From Armatimonadota bacterium (lineage in GTDB: Bacteria; Armatimonadota; UBA5829), in NCBI GenBank assembly GCA_023474015.1, contig JAMCYN010000108.1, positions 62,001 to 126,000 of the forward strand: 64,000 bases of DNA, given 5' to 3'. Shown piece by piece: positions 45,251 to 54,276 of the stretch. Every line of letters begins with the position of its first letter. Positions within the stretch are counted from its first letter, which is position 1. Made by a program: the position numbers and the translations under genes. Under the pieces are notes generated by a model. The model had not been told where the DNA came from, ran no database searches, and worked only from the letters and a program-made list of their open reading frames with translations.

Positions 45251-45511
45251 ATGAAGACTGTCAACCGGACAAGATTGGTTAAGATAGGCAACTCCCAGGG
45301 CATTCGCATTCCGAAGGCCCTGATCGAGCAACTTGGCCTTGAGGCTGAAATCGAGCTCGTTGTCGAAGATGATCACCTGGAGATTCACAAAGGTGCAAAG
45401 CCGCGCGCGGGTTGGGCTGAACAACTGCGTAAGATGGCAGAGGCAGGCGACGATAAGCTGCTGGACGAAGAGACTCCCACAAAGTGGGATGAGGAAGAGT
45501 GGGAGTGGTGA
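45251..45511 (+). CDS. mazE: MazE-type antitoxin
   Basis: The 86-residue product has a SpoVT-AbrB domain (RTRLVKIGNSQGIRIPKALIEQLG, residues 5-28) and an acidic C-terminal tail (DKLLDEETPTKWDEEEWEW) of the kind that wraps around MazF. It starts at ATG 45251 and overlaps the toxin gene start. It should bind both the toxin and its own promoter. Confidence 0.9.
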   Translation: MKTVNRTRLVKIGNSQGIRIPKALIEQLGLEAEIELVVEDDHLEIHKGAKPRAGWAEQLRKMAEAGDDKLLDEETPTKWDEEEWEW

Positions 45512-45828
45512 TCCAGAGATTCGAAGTCTACCTGGTGGCTCTCGACCCCACGGTGGGCAGCGAGATCAAGAAGAAGCGCCCGTGTCTAGTCGTCTCACCC
45601 AATGAGATGAACGCCGGTATAGCTACGGTCATCGTCGTTCCCATGACTACCAAGGGCAGGCCGTACCCGACGCGGGTCGCGTGCGAGTTTCAGGGCAAGT
45701 CGGGTCAGGTTGTGCTGGATCAGCTTAGAACCGTTGACAAGAGTCGGCTCGTGAAGAAGCTTGGCGTGATCGACGAAGGCGTGCAAAGAGTAGTGCTGGA
45801 CACACTGGCCGAAATGTTTGCGGAGTAG
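45505..45828 (+). CDS. mazF: MazF-type endoribonuclease toxin
   Basis: The ~107-residue product has the PemK/MazF fold. RFEVYLVALDPTVGSEIKKK carries the basic loop, followed by RPCLVVSPNEMN and VIVVPMTTKGRPYPTRV. GQVVLDQLRTVDKSRL holds the conserved Asp/Gln-Arg-Thr motif. These proteins cut mRNA at short motifs when free of MazE. The start is GTG at 45499, 45505 or 45508, all in frame; GAGGAAG spacing favours 45505. It overlaps mazE, so the antitoxin is made first. Confidence 0.9.
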   Translation: MVIQRFEVYLVALDPTVGSEIKKKRPCLVVSPNEMNAGIATVIVVPMTTKGRPYPTRVACEFQGKSGQVVLDQLRTVDKSRLVKKLGVIDEGVQRVVLDTLAEMFAE

Positions 45829-45857
45829 GAATCTGTCTGTGTGGCGGAGGCTCGCCG

Positions 45858-46016
45858 ATGAAGCTGAAGATCATTGTTCACGAGGAAAATGGCGGATACT
45901 GGGCAGAGGTCCCGGCGATACCCGGATGTGCCACCCAGGGCGACACGCTTGAGGAATTGCTTCAGAATGTGCAGGAAGCGATAGAGGCGTGTCTGTCGGT
46001 AGACGTGGCTGCCTGA
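45858..46016 (+). CDS. HicB-like small protein (orphan antitoxin)
   Basis: A 52-residue product opens MKLKIIVHEENGGYWAEVPA, followed by IPGCATQGDTLEELLQNVQE. This is the HicB partial RNase H-like fold: EExGGYxAEVPxIPGC, then TxEELxxNVxEAI. There is no DNA-binding tail and no adjacent HicA. GGAGG lies 7 bases before the ATG, so it is probably expressed. It lies within the nuoB-nuoC gap after mazEF. It may act as a degenerate or stand-alone antitoxin. Confidence 0.85.
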   Translation: MKLKIIVHEENGGYWAEVPAIPGCATQGDTLEELLQNVQEAIEACLSVDVAA

Positions 46017-46078
46017 ACCGCTGAAGGGATGAAGTGAAAGCAAGACGGGCCAGAGTACGAAGCCAACAGAACCAATGA

Positions 46079-46117
46079 CAACTGTCAACTGATAACCGAT
46101 AACCGATAACAGGTAAC
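46079..46117. repeat. Heptamer tandem repeat, CAACTGT/TAACCGA class
   Basis: caactgt, caactga, taaccga x2, taacagg, taacta. The last units form AGGTAAC, the likely ribosome-binding region of nuoC. Confidence 0.87.
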
Positions 46118-46121
46118 TAAT

Positions 46122-46559
46122 ATGTCCGAAATCATAGAGAAATCAATCCGTGACTCCTTCCCCAACGCGGTGATTGAAACCACCGACGTTCAGGGAGTAC
46201 TGAACATCAAGATCGACCCGGCGAAGCTGGTGGCCGTGTCCGAGATGCTGCGCGAGCGGCACGGGTTCGACTACCTCGCCGACATCACCGCCATCGATTG
46301 GAACGATCGGATCGAGGTCGTCTATCAGATTACCGCGCTTGCCGCGAACACTCGGATCGCGCTGAGAGTCAACCTCGACCGCGAGAAGCCCGAGGTGGAG
46401 ACCGTCACGTCCGTTTGGAAGGGCGCGAACTTCCAGGAAAGAGAAGTCTACGACCTGATGGGGGTCGTTTTCAAGGGTCACCCGGACCTCCGGCGCATCC
46501 TGCTACCTGAGGAATGGGAAGGCTACCCGCTGAGGAAAGATTATGTCATCCCGGATTAG
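46122..46559 (+). CDS. nuoC: NADH-quinone oxidoreductase subunit C
   Basis: The 145-residue product contains FDYLADITAIDW and the family signature PSVxxxWKGANFQEREVYDLMGVVFKGHPDLRRIL-type segment (here FQEREVYDLMGVVFKGHPDL), then EGYPLRKDY. It overlaps nuoD by 17 bases. It is short compared with 180-200 residue relatives, but complete. Confidence 0.94.
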   Translation: MSEIIEKSIRDSFPNAVIETTDVQGVLNIKIDPAKLVAVSEMLRERHGFDYLADITAIDWNDRIEVVYQITALAANTRIALRVNLDREKPEVETVTSVWKGANFQEREVYDLMGVVFKGHPDLRRILLPEEWEGYPLRKDYVIPD

Positions 46560-47649
46560 AACCGAATTACTCGAACTCAATATGGGCCCGCAGCACCCCA
46601 GCACTCACGGCGTGCTGCGATTAGGGGTCACGCTCGACGGCGAGGTGGTGGTCGACTGCGACCCGGACGTGGGCTATCTGCACCGCGGCATCGAAAAGCT
46701 CGCGGAGATGCGAACATACATCCAGTTCATCCCGATCACCGATAGGCTCGATTATCTCGCGTCGATGCTGCAGAACGCGGCCTACGTCGGAGCAATCGAG
46801 AAGCTGGGGCAGATAGAGGTGCCGGAGCGCGCGGAGTATATCCGCGTGATCATGATGGAGTTGCAACGCGTCGCGAGCCATTTGGTGTTCTTCGGGACAA
46901 TGGGCCTCGACCTGGGCGCGACCACGCCGTTCCTGTATGCCTTCCGTGAGCGGGAGGATATTCTCGATTTGTTCGAGATGGTCTGCGGCGCCAGGCTGAC
47001 CTATAATTACTTCCGCCCCAGCGGTGTGTCACGCGATCTCCCCGCGGGCTTTCTCGAAAAGGCCAAGGCCTACATCAAGAAGCAGCGCGAGAAGCTGCCC
47101 GAATATGACGACCTGCTCACGAACAACCAGATATTCATCGCCCGAACCCGCAATGTCGGCATTATAAGCGCTGAGGAGGCGATCAACTTCTCGATGAGCG
47201 GGCCGTCGCTCAGAGGCTCGGGCGTGGCGTACGATGTCCGCCGGGCCGATCCTTATTCGATCTACGACAAGTTCGATTGGGAAGTCGTGACTTATCCGCA
47301 AGGCGACGTGCAGGCGCGGTTCCTGTGCCGGTGCATGGAGATCAGGCAGAGCCTTAACATCGTGGAACAAGCGCTGGATATGATCCCCGAAGGCGAGCTC
47401 AAGTGCAAGACGCCTCCACGCTTGAAGCTGCCGGAGGGTGAGATATACTATCACATCGAATCGGCCAGGGGAGACCAGGGTGTCTACCTCGTAAGCGACG
47501 GCTCCGAAAAGCCCTACAGGCTGAAGTGGCGTTCACCGTCGTTCATCAACCTCGGCGCCCTCAACCAGATGACCAAAGGCTGGAAAATCGCCGACGTCGT
47601 CGCGATACTGGGAAGCCTGGACGTGGTTTTGGGAGAAGTCGACAGATAA
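46543..47649 (+). CDS. nuoD: NADH-quinone oxidoreductase subunit D
   Basis: The 368-residue product holds the quinone-site subunit features: MGPQHPSTHGVLRLGVTLDG (residues 14-33), VGYLHRGIEKLAE and ITDRLDYLASM. PSLRGSGVAYDVRRADPYS follows, and the C-terminal FINLGALNQMTKGWKIADVV. It closes the nuo run here; subunits E to N are not in the window. Confidence 0.96.
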   Translation: MSSRIRTELLELNMGPQHPSTHGVLRLGVTLDGEVVVDCDPDVGYLHRGIEKLAEMRTYIQFIPITDRLDYLASMLQNAAYVGAIEKLGQIEVPERAEYIRVIMMELQRVASHLVFFGTMGLDLGATTPFLYAFREREDILDLFEMVCGARLTYNYFRPSGVSRDLPAGFLEKAKAYIKKQREKLPEYDDLLTNNQIFIARTRNVGIISAEEAINFSMSGPSLRGSGVAYDVRRADPYSIYDKFDWEVVTYPQGDVQARFLCRCMEIRQSLNIVEQALDMIPEGELKCKTPPRLKLPEGEIYYHIESARGDQGVYLVSDGSEKPYRLKWRSPSFINLGALNQMTKGWKIADVVAILGSLDVVLGEVDR

Positions 47650-47734
47650 TGTAGAATGCAGAATGAAGAATGCAGAATGGCTCGGATAGCGAGGTCTCTT
47701 CAATTCTGCATTCTGCATTCATCATTCTGCATTA
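47648..47734. repeat. Heptamer inverted-repeat element, AATGCAG class
   Basis: Left arm aatgtagaatgcagaatgaagaatgcag-like units, core ATGGCTCGGATAGCGAGGTCTCTT, right arm complementary. It follows nuoD and precedes the PIN-TRAM gene. Confidence 0.9.
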
Positions 47735-47752
47735 AGGAAGGGAGGTGATAAG

Positions 47753-48928
47753 ATGGTTAGTGGCAGAAGAGTAAGGCCGCTGTTCACCCTCGTGTTCGCG
47801 GTCCTGGGCAGTGTCGCGGGTTACGCTATCGCGACTCAATATCTCTTCAAGCTGCAGCAGCTTATCGGCACGGACAACCCTCACCTGGGCCCGATACCGA
47901 TCAACCCAACCAAGCTCAAGCCCAGCGAGGAAACCGCGCTCTACACGGTCTTTATTGTCGTCGGAGCTCTCTTCGGATTCATTCTCGAGCGAATAGCGTT
48001 TTCGCAGGCTGCCAAAGCCCGTTCCAACTTCGAGACCATGGCCCCGCACGACAAGATCGCCTCAGGCATCGGACTGATCACCGGACTGATACTTACCGCA
48101 CTAATAGTCAGCATCCTCGGAACCCCACTCTGGGTCAATGCAGTGATGGCAGTCGTGTTGTGCTACCTGACCGTCGCGGCGCTCGACAGCCTCAAGGAAC
48201 AGATCAGGTTCTACTTCCCCAGCACGATGCCCGCCGTCAAGGGAGAGCGCAAGGCCGGGTGCCGGCCCAAGATACTCGACACCAACGTCATCATAGACGG
48301 CCGTATTTCCGATATATCCCGCGCTGGGTTCATGGAGGGGCCGATCTACGTGCCCAGGTTCGTCCTTGACGAGCTTCAGCAGATCGCCGATTCCAGCGAT
48401 TCGCTCAAGCGGGCAAGGGGCCGCCGAGGCCTCGATATCCTCAACCAGATGCAGAAGGAGATGGACCTCTCCATTCCCGAGTTCGTCCTGGACGATCCGA
48501 ATGAGGAAGTCGATGCGCGGCTGGTGCTGGCCGCCCGCGAGGTGGGCGGCGCGATAGTCACCAACGACTACAACCTCAACCGCGTGGCCGAGCTTCAGGG
48601 CGTGGCTGTGTTGAATATCAACGAGCTTGCCAATGCATTGAAGCCGGTGGTGCTGCCGGGCGAGGAGATGCGCGTGACGATCACCCGCGAGGGCAAAGAG
48701 AAGGAGCAGGGGATAGGCTACCTGGACGACGGCACGATGATTGTGGTCGAGGGAGCCAGGCGGCTGATCGGGGAGACGCTGTTCGTGAGCGTTACCAGCG
48801 TCCTGCAAACCGTGCAGGGCAAGATGATCTTCGGCAAAGTCAAGGAAAACGGGGAGCAGTCGAGCGAGCCAATTGAAAACAGCATCCGCACTTATACCGG
48901 CGGCAGGCCGAGGAGAAAGATTCAGTAG
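47753..48928 (+). CDS. Membrane-anchored PIN-TRAM domain protein (YacL family)
   Basis: The 391-residue product has four transmembrane segments in its first 150 residues, followed by a PIN nuclease domain. The acidic active site is in [15 protein letters not shown] near residue 177, then [40 protein letters not shown] (residues about 260-285). It ends in a TRAM RNA-binding domain ([26 protein letters not shown] region). GGGAGG precedes the ATG. The adjacent ispD gene overlaps its 3' end by 56 bases; this pairing is common in many bacteria. Confidence 0.93.
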   Translation: MVSGRRVRPLFTLVFAVLGSVAGYAIATQYLFKLQQLIGTDNPHLGPIPINPTKLKPSEETALYTVFIVVGALFGFILERIAFSQAAKARSNFETMAPHDKIASGIGLITGLILTALIVSILGTPLWVNAVMAVVLCYLTVAALDSLKEQIRFYFPSTMPAVKGERKAGCRPKILDTNVIIDGRISDISRAGFMEGPIYVPRFVLDELQQIADSSDSLKRARGRRGLDILNQMQKEMDLSIPEFVLDDPNEEVDARLVLAAREVGGAIVTNDYNLNRVAELQGVAVLNINELANALKPVVLPGEEMRVTITREGKEKEQGIGYLDDGTMIVVEGARRLIGETLFVSVTSVLQTVQGKMIFGKVKENGEQSSEPIENSIRTYTGGRPRRKIQ

Positions 48929-50102
48929 GGAAGGCAACAAGGTTTTCGCTGAATTGGCGGGCAAGCCGATTCTGGCGCATACCCTGTCGGTCTTCGAATC
49001 CTCTCGAGCCGTTGGTGAGATAATACTTGTAGTGGGCGAGCACGAACTCGAGGCGGCCGGCGATCTAGTCGGCCGCTTCGGTTTTGCCAAGGTCCGCGCT
49101 ATCGTGCCCGGCGGCGCTCATAGGCAGGACTCCGTCTATAACGGCCTGCGAAAGGTGACGCATGATATCGTCGCCATCCACGACGCCGCGCGGCCTATGG
49201 TCACCCGTGAGATCATCGAGCGCTCCATCGAGGAGGCCGACAGAATCGGCGCATGCATCGCCGCCGTGCCGGTGATCGATACGATAAAGCAGGGGACAGG
49301 GAACAGGCCCTTCGACCGGACTCAGGACAGGGAACAGGGAACAGGGAACAGAAGGGAGGGCGAGGCTCCCGCCGAGCCTGTAATCGTTACAGGGACTATT
49401 GATCGCTGGAACCTCTACTCCGTTCAGACGCCGCAGACGTTCCGCACCGAGCTTATACGTTCGGCGTTCGAGCGCGCGTTGGCCGAGGGCTTCTATGCGA
49501 CGGACGATGCCGCGCTGGTCGAGCACAACGGAGGCAAGGTGACTATCGTGCCCGGGTCCTACGACAATATCAAGATTACCACCCCATCCGACGCCGAGTT
49601 CGCTTCCCGCAAGCTCGGAGGCGGCGAGACCCGTACAGGCATGGGCTTCGACGTCCACCGGCTCGTCGAAGGCCGTAAGCTGATCCTGGGCGGCGTCGAA
49701 ATTCCGCACGAAAAAGGCCTCCTGGGCCATTCCGACGCCGACGTAATCCTGCACGCCATTGCCGACGCCTGCCTGGGCGCGGTCGCAATGGGTGATATCG
49801 GCAGGCACTTCCCCGACACCGACCCTCAGTACAAAGGCATCTCCAGCGTGAAGCTGCTGAAGCATGTCGGGGACATGCTAGCATCCGAGGGCCGGCGAGT
49901 GATTAACGTCGACGCCACCGTCGTATGTGAGCGCCCGAAGATCGCGCCATACGTTTTTCAAATGACTTCTAACATTGCCGGCGCGCTTAACATCGAGCCC
50001 ACGCGCATAAGCGTGAAGGCCACCACCACGGAAGGGCTTGGTTGCACGGGACGAGGCGAGGGAATAGCATGCTATGCGGTGGCCAACGTATCGCGGAGGT
50101 AA
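48873..50102 (+). CDS. ispDF: Bifunctional IspD/IspF with a repeat-derived insertion
   Basis: The 409-residue fusion makes CDP-methylerythritol (IspD, residues 1-~245) and methylerythritol cyclodiphosphate (IspF, from GMGFDVHRL near 254) in the non-mevalonate isoprenoid pathway. IspD shows [16 protein letters not shown] and QTPQTF. IspF shows [30 protein letters not shown] and a [10 protein letters not shown] end. Between DTIK and [14 protein letters not shown] lies a stretch of about 39 residues ([20 protein letters not shown], then REGEAPAEP). Known IspD proteins have about 15 there. This insertion is encoded by repeat DNA yet stays in frame. It starts at a TTG that overlaps the PIN-TRAM gene. 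Confidence 0.93.
   Translation: MKTASALIPAAGRGERFSREGNKVFAELAGKPILAHTLSVFESSRAVGEIILVVGEHELEAAGDLVGRFGFAKVRAIVPGGAHRQDSVYNGLRKVTHDIVAIHDAARPMVTREIIERSIEEADRIGACIAAVPVIDTIKQGTGNRPFDRTQDREQGTGNRREGEAPAEPVIVTGTIDRWNLYSVQTPQTFRTELIRSAFERALAEGFYATDDAALVEHNGGKVTIVPGSYDNIKITTPSDAEFASRKLGGGETRTGMGFDVHRLVEGRKLILGGVEIPHEKGLLGHSDADVILHAIADACLGAVAMGDIGRHFPDTDPQYKGISSVKLLKHVGDMLASEGRRVINVDATVVCERPKIAPYVFQMTSNIAGALNIEPTRISVKATTTEGLGCTGRGEGIACYAVANVSRR
49293..49382 (+). repeat. Composite repeat cluster inside the ispDF coding region
   Basis: ggacagg, gaacagg, then a spacer like cccttcgaccggactca, then ggacagg, gaacagg x2 and gaacaga, followed by an AGGGAGGGCGAGGCTCCCGC segment. The last resembles the widely scattered GGCGAGGCTCC..GCCGAGCC repeat. 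The heptamer is the complement of the class at 17211-17238. About 72 extra bases lie in frame. Confidence 0.85.
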
Positions 50103-50230
50103 TGCAAAGGAAATTGAATCGCGATTGACGTTTCACGCTAGAGGATAATGTCTTCTAAAGCGGAGTGCTGCAAGCAGAGGGGCTGTCAGAATACATAAAT
50201 CAGTGGAACTGAGGGAGGCTTGGGGGTCTG

Positions 50231-51016
50231 TTAAGTCTCTGCCACCACCACTTCAACGCCTTCACTTTCCATTTGCTTGATGAACTCTAGGTCGGCCTCG
50301 GAGTCTGTGATGAAGACGTCAATGACGTTGATTTTGGCTACTTGCGCGTAGGCGAAGCGTCCTATTTTGGAGGAATCGCACAAGGCCACAAACTTTCCTC
50401 CGTGTTTGAGAACGGTTTGCTCCTGCTTGGCGGTGGCTCTGTTGTCGGTTGTTATCCCACGATGGATGTCGACAGCGGCGAGGCCCATAAACGTCACATC
50501 CCAGAAAAGGCTTTCAAGGGACTCTTCGCAATTTGTTTGCAGCGAATCAGGTCGGACCGTGCCGCCGACCAGATCGACCGCGGCGGTTCCGGTTGATGCC
50601 AGATGAGCTCCGATGTCCAGCGAATTGGTTGTGACGGCGATTTCGCGCCCCGGCGGGATGCGCAGAGCCAGTTGGTATGTGGTGGTTCCTCCGCCAATGA
50701 ATATAGTGCCTGACTCGGGCAAGTAGGCAAGGGCGGCCAAAGCAATTGCCGTCTTTTCCATAACGTGCTGACTGCGAGACTGCTTGTATGGAGTGCGAGG
50801 CTGCGATTCGTCCTTGTTGATGGCGCCTCCGTGGACGCGCAGAAGCATGCCCTGCTTGTCGAGTTCAACAAGGTCGCGTCGAATGGTGCTTATTCCGGTG
50901 CCCAGTGCTTTTGAAAGCTCGGTTGCGTTGACTGAGCCGCGTTCCTGCGCAAGTCTGCAGATCCTCCGTCTGCGTTCAGCAGCTATTAAGTTGTTGACGG
51001 GCTCTTCGTTGTGCAT
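50231..51016 (-). CDS. DeoR/GlpR-family transcriptional regulator
   Basis: The 261-residue product has the N-terminal DeoR helix-turn-helix: ERRRRICRLAQERGSVNATE, followed by LSKALGTGISTIRRDLVELDKQGMLLRVHGGA (residues 16-58). The sugar-phosphate-sensing domain follows, with IFIGGGTTTYQLA and a C-terminal VALCDSSKIGRFAYAQV. DeoR regulators bind phosphorylated sugars to release DNA. It is divergent from the sugar operon and most likely controls it. ATG 51016 has GGAGGTG at the right distance; the frame extends further without one. Confidence 0.92.
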   Translation of the reverse strand: MHNEEPVNNLIAAERRRRICRLAQERGSVNATELSKALGTGISTIRRDLVELDKQGMLLRVHGGAINKDESQPRTPYKQSRSQHVMEKTAIALAALAYLPESGTIFIGGGTTTYQLALRIPPGREIAVTTNSLDIGAHLASTGTAAVDLVGGTVRPDSLQTNCEESLESLFWDVTFMGLAAVDIHRGITTDNRATAKQEQTVLKHGGKFVALCDSSKIGRFAYAQVAKINVIDVFITDSEADLEFIKQMESEGVEVVVAET

Positions 51017-51186
51017 ACGCCACCTCCCCGGTATCATTTTGCATTGTAGCATAGTGCACAGCATTCCGCCAGACCTATTCGCTTTTCGCGCAAAAAACGG
51101 CTCCTATGAAACATATATGGACGATAACAACGAATTCCACATAGCGAATTCGATTGTTTTGGGCATAAACAACCAAATGACGCCAT

Positions 51187-51233
51187 AATGCACAAGTTGT
51201 GTATTGACAACCGCCCAATAACGAGCATATACT
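51187..51233 (+). promoter_or_regulatory. Promoter and operator candidate of the DeoR-controlled operon
   Basis: TTGACA (51204-51209) and TATACT (51228-51233) are 18 bases apart. Directly overlapping the -35 is the inverted repeat AATGCACAA-G-TTGTGTATT (51187-51205; one mismatch in 9-base arms), a plausible DeoR operator. A related TGCACA half-site lies near 51056 towards the regulator gene. Confidence 0.8.
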
Positions 51234-51264
51234 ACATTAGTCGCATGCCAAGGAGGATCACATA

Positions 51265-52227
51265 ATGGTCGACACCGGTCGCAAGCTGGACGTATTGTGC
51301 TTGGGTATATTCGTGGCGGATGCTCTGGGCGGTCCGGTGAGGAGAATACCTGATTGGCGTCAGTTGGAGCTTATCGACAGCGTGGAGCTTCACACGGGCG
51401 GATGCGCAAACAACACGGGTATCGGGCTGTCTCGTCTTGGTTTGCGGGTGGGGACCATCGGCAAGGTAGGTAAGGATGGCTTCGGCGATTTCATACTGAA
51501 AAAGCTGGATAGCGAATGCATCGATACCCGTGGGATGAAGCGCGACGATACGGTCAACACATCGTTCACTTTCGTTATGATTGCACCCGACGGTGAGCGG
51601 GCGTTCTTCCATTATATGGGTGCAAACGCAGCACTCGTGCTCGATGATGTGGACTTTTCGCTGATAGGTGAAACGGGAATTCTGCATGTTGCGGGTTCGT
51701 TCATAATGCCCGGAATCGACGGCGAGCCTACAGCCCATATTCTCAAGCGCGCAAAGGAAACGGGTGTTATAACCTGCCTGGACACTGTCTACAACGGCGA
51801 CATCGACGCGTTCGCCACCCTTAAACCCAGCCTGCCGTATCTTGACTATTTCCTGCCGTCAATTGATGAGGCACGACTGATGACCAACCAGGAATCTCCC
51901 GCTGATGTCGCGGCGTTCTTCATGGACCATGGCGTCGGCACTGTCGGCTTGAAGATGGGAGCCGAAGGAAGTTACATCCGAAACAGTGAGACCCAGCTGC
52001 GCATCCCCGCGTTCAAGACGAACGTGGTCGATACGAGCGGTGCGGGAGACTCATGGATAGCCGGGTTCCTTGCGGGAGTGTCGATGGGTTGGAATTTGGA
52101 GGAATCCGGACGGCTTGGGAGTGCTATGGGTGCACTCTGTGCATCGAGCATCGGGACGACCGCGGGCCTCAAAAATCTGGACGAAACAATCGCATTCATG
52201 CGAAATGCAGAGGAACTGAGTATTTGA
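51265..52227 (+). CDS. PfkB-family carbohydrate kinase
   Basis: The 320-residue product is a ribokinase-like enzyme that phosphorylates a sugar or sugar acid. It has HTGGCANNTGIGLSRLGL near residue 45, FLPSIDEARLMT, and the PfkB signature DTSGAGDSWIAGFLAG (catalytic Asp in GAGD) near residue 255. AGGAGG precedes the ATG. The stop overlaps the start of the next gene by one base. The substrate is not evident; the context suggests an early step of the pathway that ends in LsrF. Confidence 0.92.
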   Translation: MVDTGRKLDVLCLGIFVADALGGPVRRIPDWRQLELIDSVELHTGGCANNTGIGLSRLGLRVGTIGKVGKDGFGDFILKKLDSECIDTRGMKRDDTVNTSFTFVMIAPDGERAFFHYMGANAALVLDDVDFSLIGETGILHVAGSFIMPGIDGEPTAHILKRAKETGVITCLDTVYNGDIDAFATLKPSLPYLDYFLPSIDEARLMTNQESPADVAAFFMDHGVGTVGLKMGAEGSYIRNSETQLRIPAFKTNVVDTSGAGDSWIAGFLAGVSMGWNLEESGRLGSAMGALCASSIGTTAGLKNLDETIAFMRNAEELSI

Positions 52228-53252
52228 TGAAAGCAAAACAAGCCGCATCTGCCGTTGTTGACAGAGAAGCGATTACTCCAAACGGCAGGCTTGGCAAAGA
52301 GAAGCTTCTCTATATGTATAGAATGATGCAAATGGCGCGTCGCTTCGAGGAGCGGGCGAACCTGCTGTTCGTCAACAGCGAGGTGCCGGGGACCGTACAT
52401 TTGTACACCGGCCAGGAGGCGGTGGCGGTCGGAGTATGTTCGGCTCTACGAACCGACGACTACATCACCAGCACCCACAGACCGCACGGACATGCCGTTG
52501 CGAAAGGGATTCCCGTGAAAGCGCTCATGGCGGAGCTTTTTGCGCGCACGACTGGCTGCTGTCACGGCTACGGCGGCTCGATGCACATGGGCGATATGGC
52601 CTACGGTATGCTTCCGGCCATAGCAATCGTCGGGGGCAACATCCCGATAGCTGCCGGGATGGCGCTTGCGTGCAAGCGGCTTCGCGAGGACCGAGTGGTT
52701 GCATGCTTCTTTGGCGACGGAGCTTCCAACGAGGGCGCGTTCCACGAAGGGGTCAACATGGCCGCGATATGGGACTTGCCCATCGTGTATGTGTGTGAGA
52801 ATAACCTCTACGGTGCATCGACACACGTCTCCCGTGTTACGCGGGTCGAGCACATTGCCGACCGCGCGGCCTCATACGGCATACCAGGGGTCGTTGTCGA
52901 TGGAATGGACGTTGTTGCAGTGTATGAGGTCACGGTCGAGGCCGCCGAGCGAGCCAGAGCTGGGAAAGGCCCCACTCTGATCGAGTGCGAGACCTATCGG
53001 TTCGTCGGGCATTCCAGAACCGACCCGATGCTCTACCGCCCAAAAGAAGAGATGGAAGCGTGGAAGCGCCGAGATTCCATTCAAAAGCTCAAGGGCTACG
53101 TTCTCGACAAAGGCATCGCGACGGTTGACGAGATCGATCGGATCGAAAGCGAAGTGGAGACCGAGATCGAGGAAGCCATTGACTTTGCCCGCAAGAGCCC
53201 ACATCCTCTTCCCGAGGACTGTATGAAGCACGTATTCGTGGAGGAGGCATAG
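52227..53252 (+). CDS. TPP-dependent 2-oxoacid (acetoin-type) dehydrogenase E1 alpha
   Basis: The 341-residue product resembles pyruvate or acetoin dehydrogenase E1 alpha. It has YRMMQMARRFEERANLLF, HRPHGHAVAKG, MHMGDMAYG and the TPP/Mg-binding segment FFGDGASNEGAFHEGVN with the two conserved Asn/Asp ligands near residue 164. VGHSRTDPMLYR follows. Together with E1 beta it should decarboxylate or cleave an alpha-keto (or acyloin) substrate. No E2 or E3 component gene is present in the window, which is unusual for such complexes. It is tightly coupled to the kinase gene. Confidence 0.92.
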   Translation: MKAKQAASAVVDREAITPNGRLGKEKLLYMYRMMQMARRFEERANLLFVNSEVPGTVHLYTGQEAVAVGVCSALRTDDYITSTHRPHGHAVAKGIPVKALMAELFARTTGCCHGYGGSMHMGDMAYGMLPAIAIVGGNIPIAAGMALACKRLREDRVVACFFGDGASNEGAFHEGVNMAAIWDLPIVYVCENNLYGASTHVSRVTRVEHIADRAASYGIPGVVVDGMDVVAVYEVTVEAAERARAGKGPTLIECETYRFVGHSRTDPMLYRPKEEMEAWKRRDSIQKLKGYVLDKGIATVDEIDRIESEVETEIEEAIDFARKSPHPLPEDCMKHVFVEEA

Positions 53253-53253
53253 T

Positions 53254-54267
53254 ATGCGCACGCTTACGATAGTCGAAGCGCTCAAGGAAGCGATTCGCGA
53301 GGAGATGGACCGCGATGAGCGCGTGTTTTGTATTGGCGAGGACATCGGTACTCCCGGCGGCTGGGGCGGAGCATTCACCGTTACCAAGGGTCTTTCCGAT
53401 GAATATGGATTGGATCGTATCCTCGACACTCCTATATCCGAGATCGGCCTGTCTGGAGTCACCATAGGCGCTGCCATTGCAGGTTTGCGGCCAATCGCCG
53501 ACGTCCAATACGGCGATTTCTTATTGTGTATGATGGACCAGCTTGTTAACCAGGCGGCGAAGCTGCGCTACATGTCCGGCGGCAAACTTACAGTGCCGAT
53601 GGTGATGCGCGCGCCGGTTGGAGCCACGACCCGCGCCGCCCAGCATTCTCAGAGTTTCGAGGGAATGTTCATCCATGTGCCGGGGCTGAAAATCGCTGCT
53701 CCATGCACGGCCTACGACTGCAAGGGTCTTCTTAAGACCGCCGTGCGCGATGACAACCCCGTGATGTTCTTCGAGCACAAGCTTCTCTACGGCTCAAAAG
53801 GCAACCGCGCAGAAGCCGGCGCGCTCAATGCGGCGGGTCACGTTCCCGAGGAGGATTATTGCATTCCGTTCGGTGAAGCGGTCGTAAGGCGAGAAGGCAA
53901 AGACGTCACGATTTTGGGTAAGCTGATCACTGTCTATCGAGCTATGGAGGCTGCCGAGCTTCTATCCAAAGACGGCATTGAAGCTGAAGTCATCGACCCC
54001 AGAACTCTTGTTCCCTTCGACTGGGATACGTTAACCGAGTCGGTCAAAAAGACTGGTAGGCTGGTAGTGGTTGACGAGGAATGCGCGACTGGAGGATGGG
54101 CATCGTGGGTGGCCAGTGAAGCGATGACCAGGGTCTTTGATTATCTCGACGCGCCTGTCGTGAGAGTTACTGCCCCTGACACACCCGTGCCGTTTGCTCC
54201 CGAGATGGAGCAGTATTACCTGCCGGATGCGAAGAAGATAGCAGCGGCTGTGAAGGGGATGTATTAG
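53254..54267 (+). CDS. TPP-dependent 2-oxoacid (acetoin-type) dehydrogenase E1 beta
   Basis: The 337-residue product has the transketolase pyrimidine-binding domain and a C-terminal regulatory domain. It includes IGEDIGTPGGWGGAFTVTKG, TPISEIGLSGVTIGAAI, ADVQYGDFLLCMMDQLVNQA and RLVVVDEECATGGWAS. It starts two bases after E1 alpha. It pairs with E1 alpha in an alpha2beta2 enzyme. Confidence 0.93.
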   Translation: MRTLTIVEALKEAIREEMDRDERVFCIGEDIGTPGGWGGAFTVTKGLSDEYGLDRILDTPISEIGLSGVTIGAAIAGLRPIADVQYGDFLLCMMDQLVNQAAKLRYMSGGKLTVPMVMRAPVGATTRAAQHSQSFEGMFIHVPGLKIAAPCTAYDCKGLLKTAVRDDNPVMFFEHKLLYGSKGNRAEAGALNAAGHVPEEDYCIPFGEAVVRREGKDVTILGKLITVYRAMEAAELLSKDGIEAEVIDPRTLVPFDWDTLTESVKKTGRLVVVDEECATGGWASWVASEAMTRVFDYLDAPVVRVTAPDTPVPFAPEMEQYYLPDAKKIAAAVKGMY

Positions 54268-54276
54268 GAGTCGATC

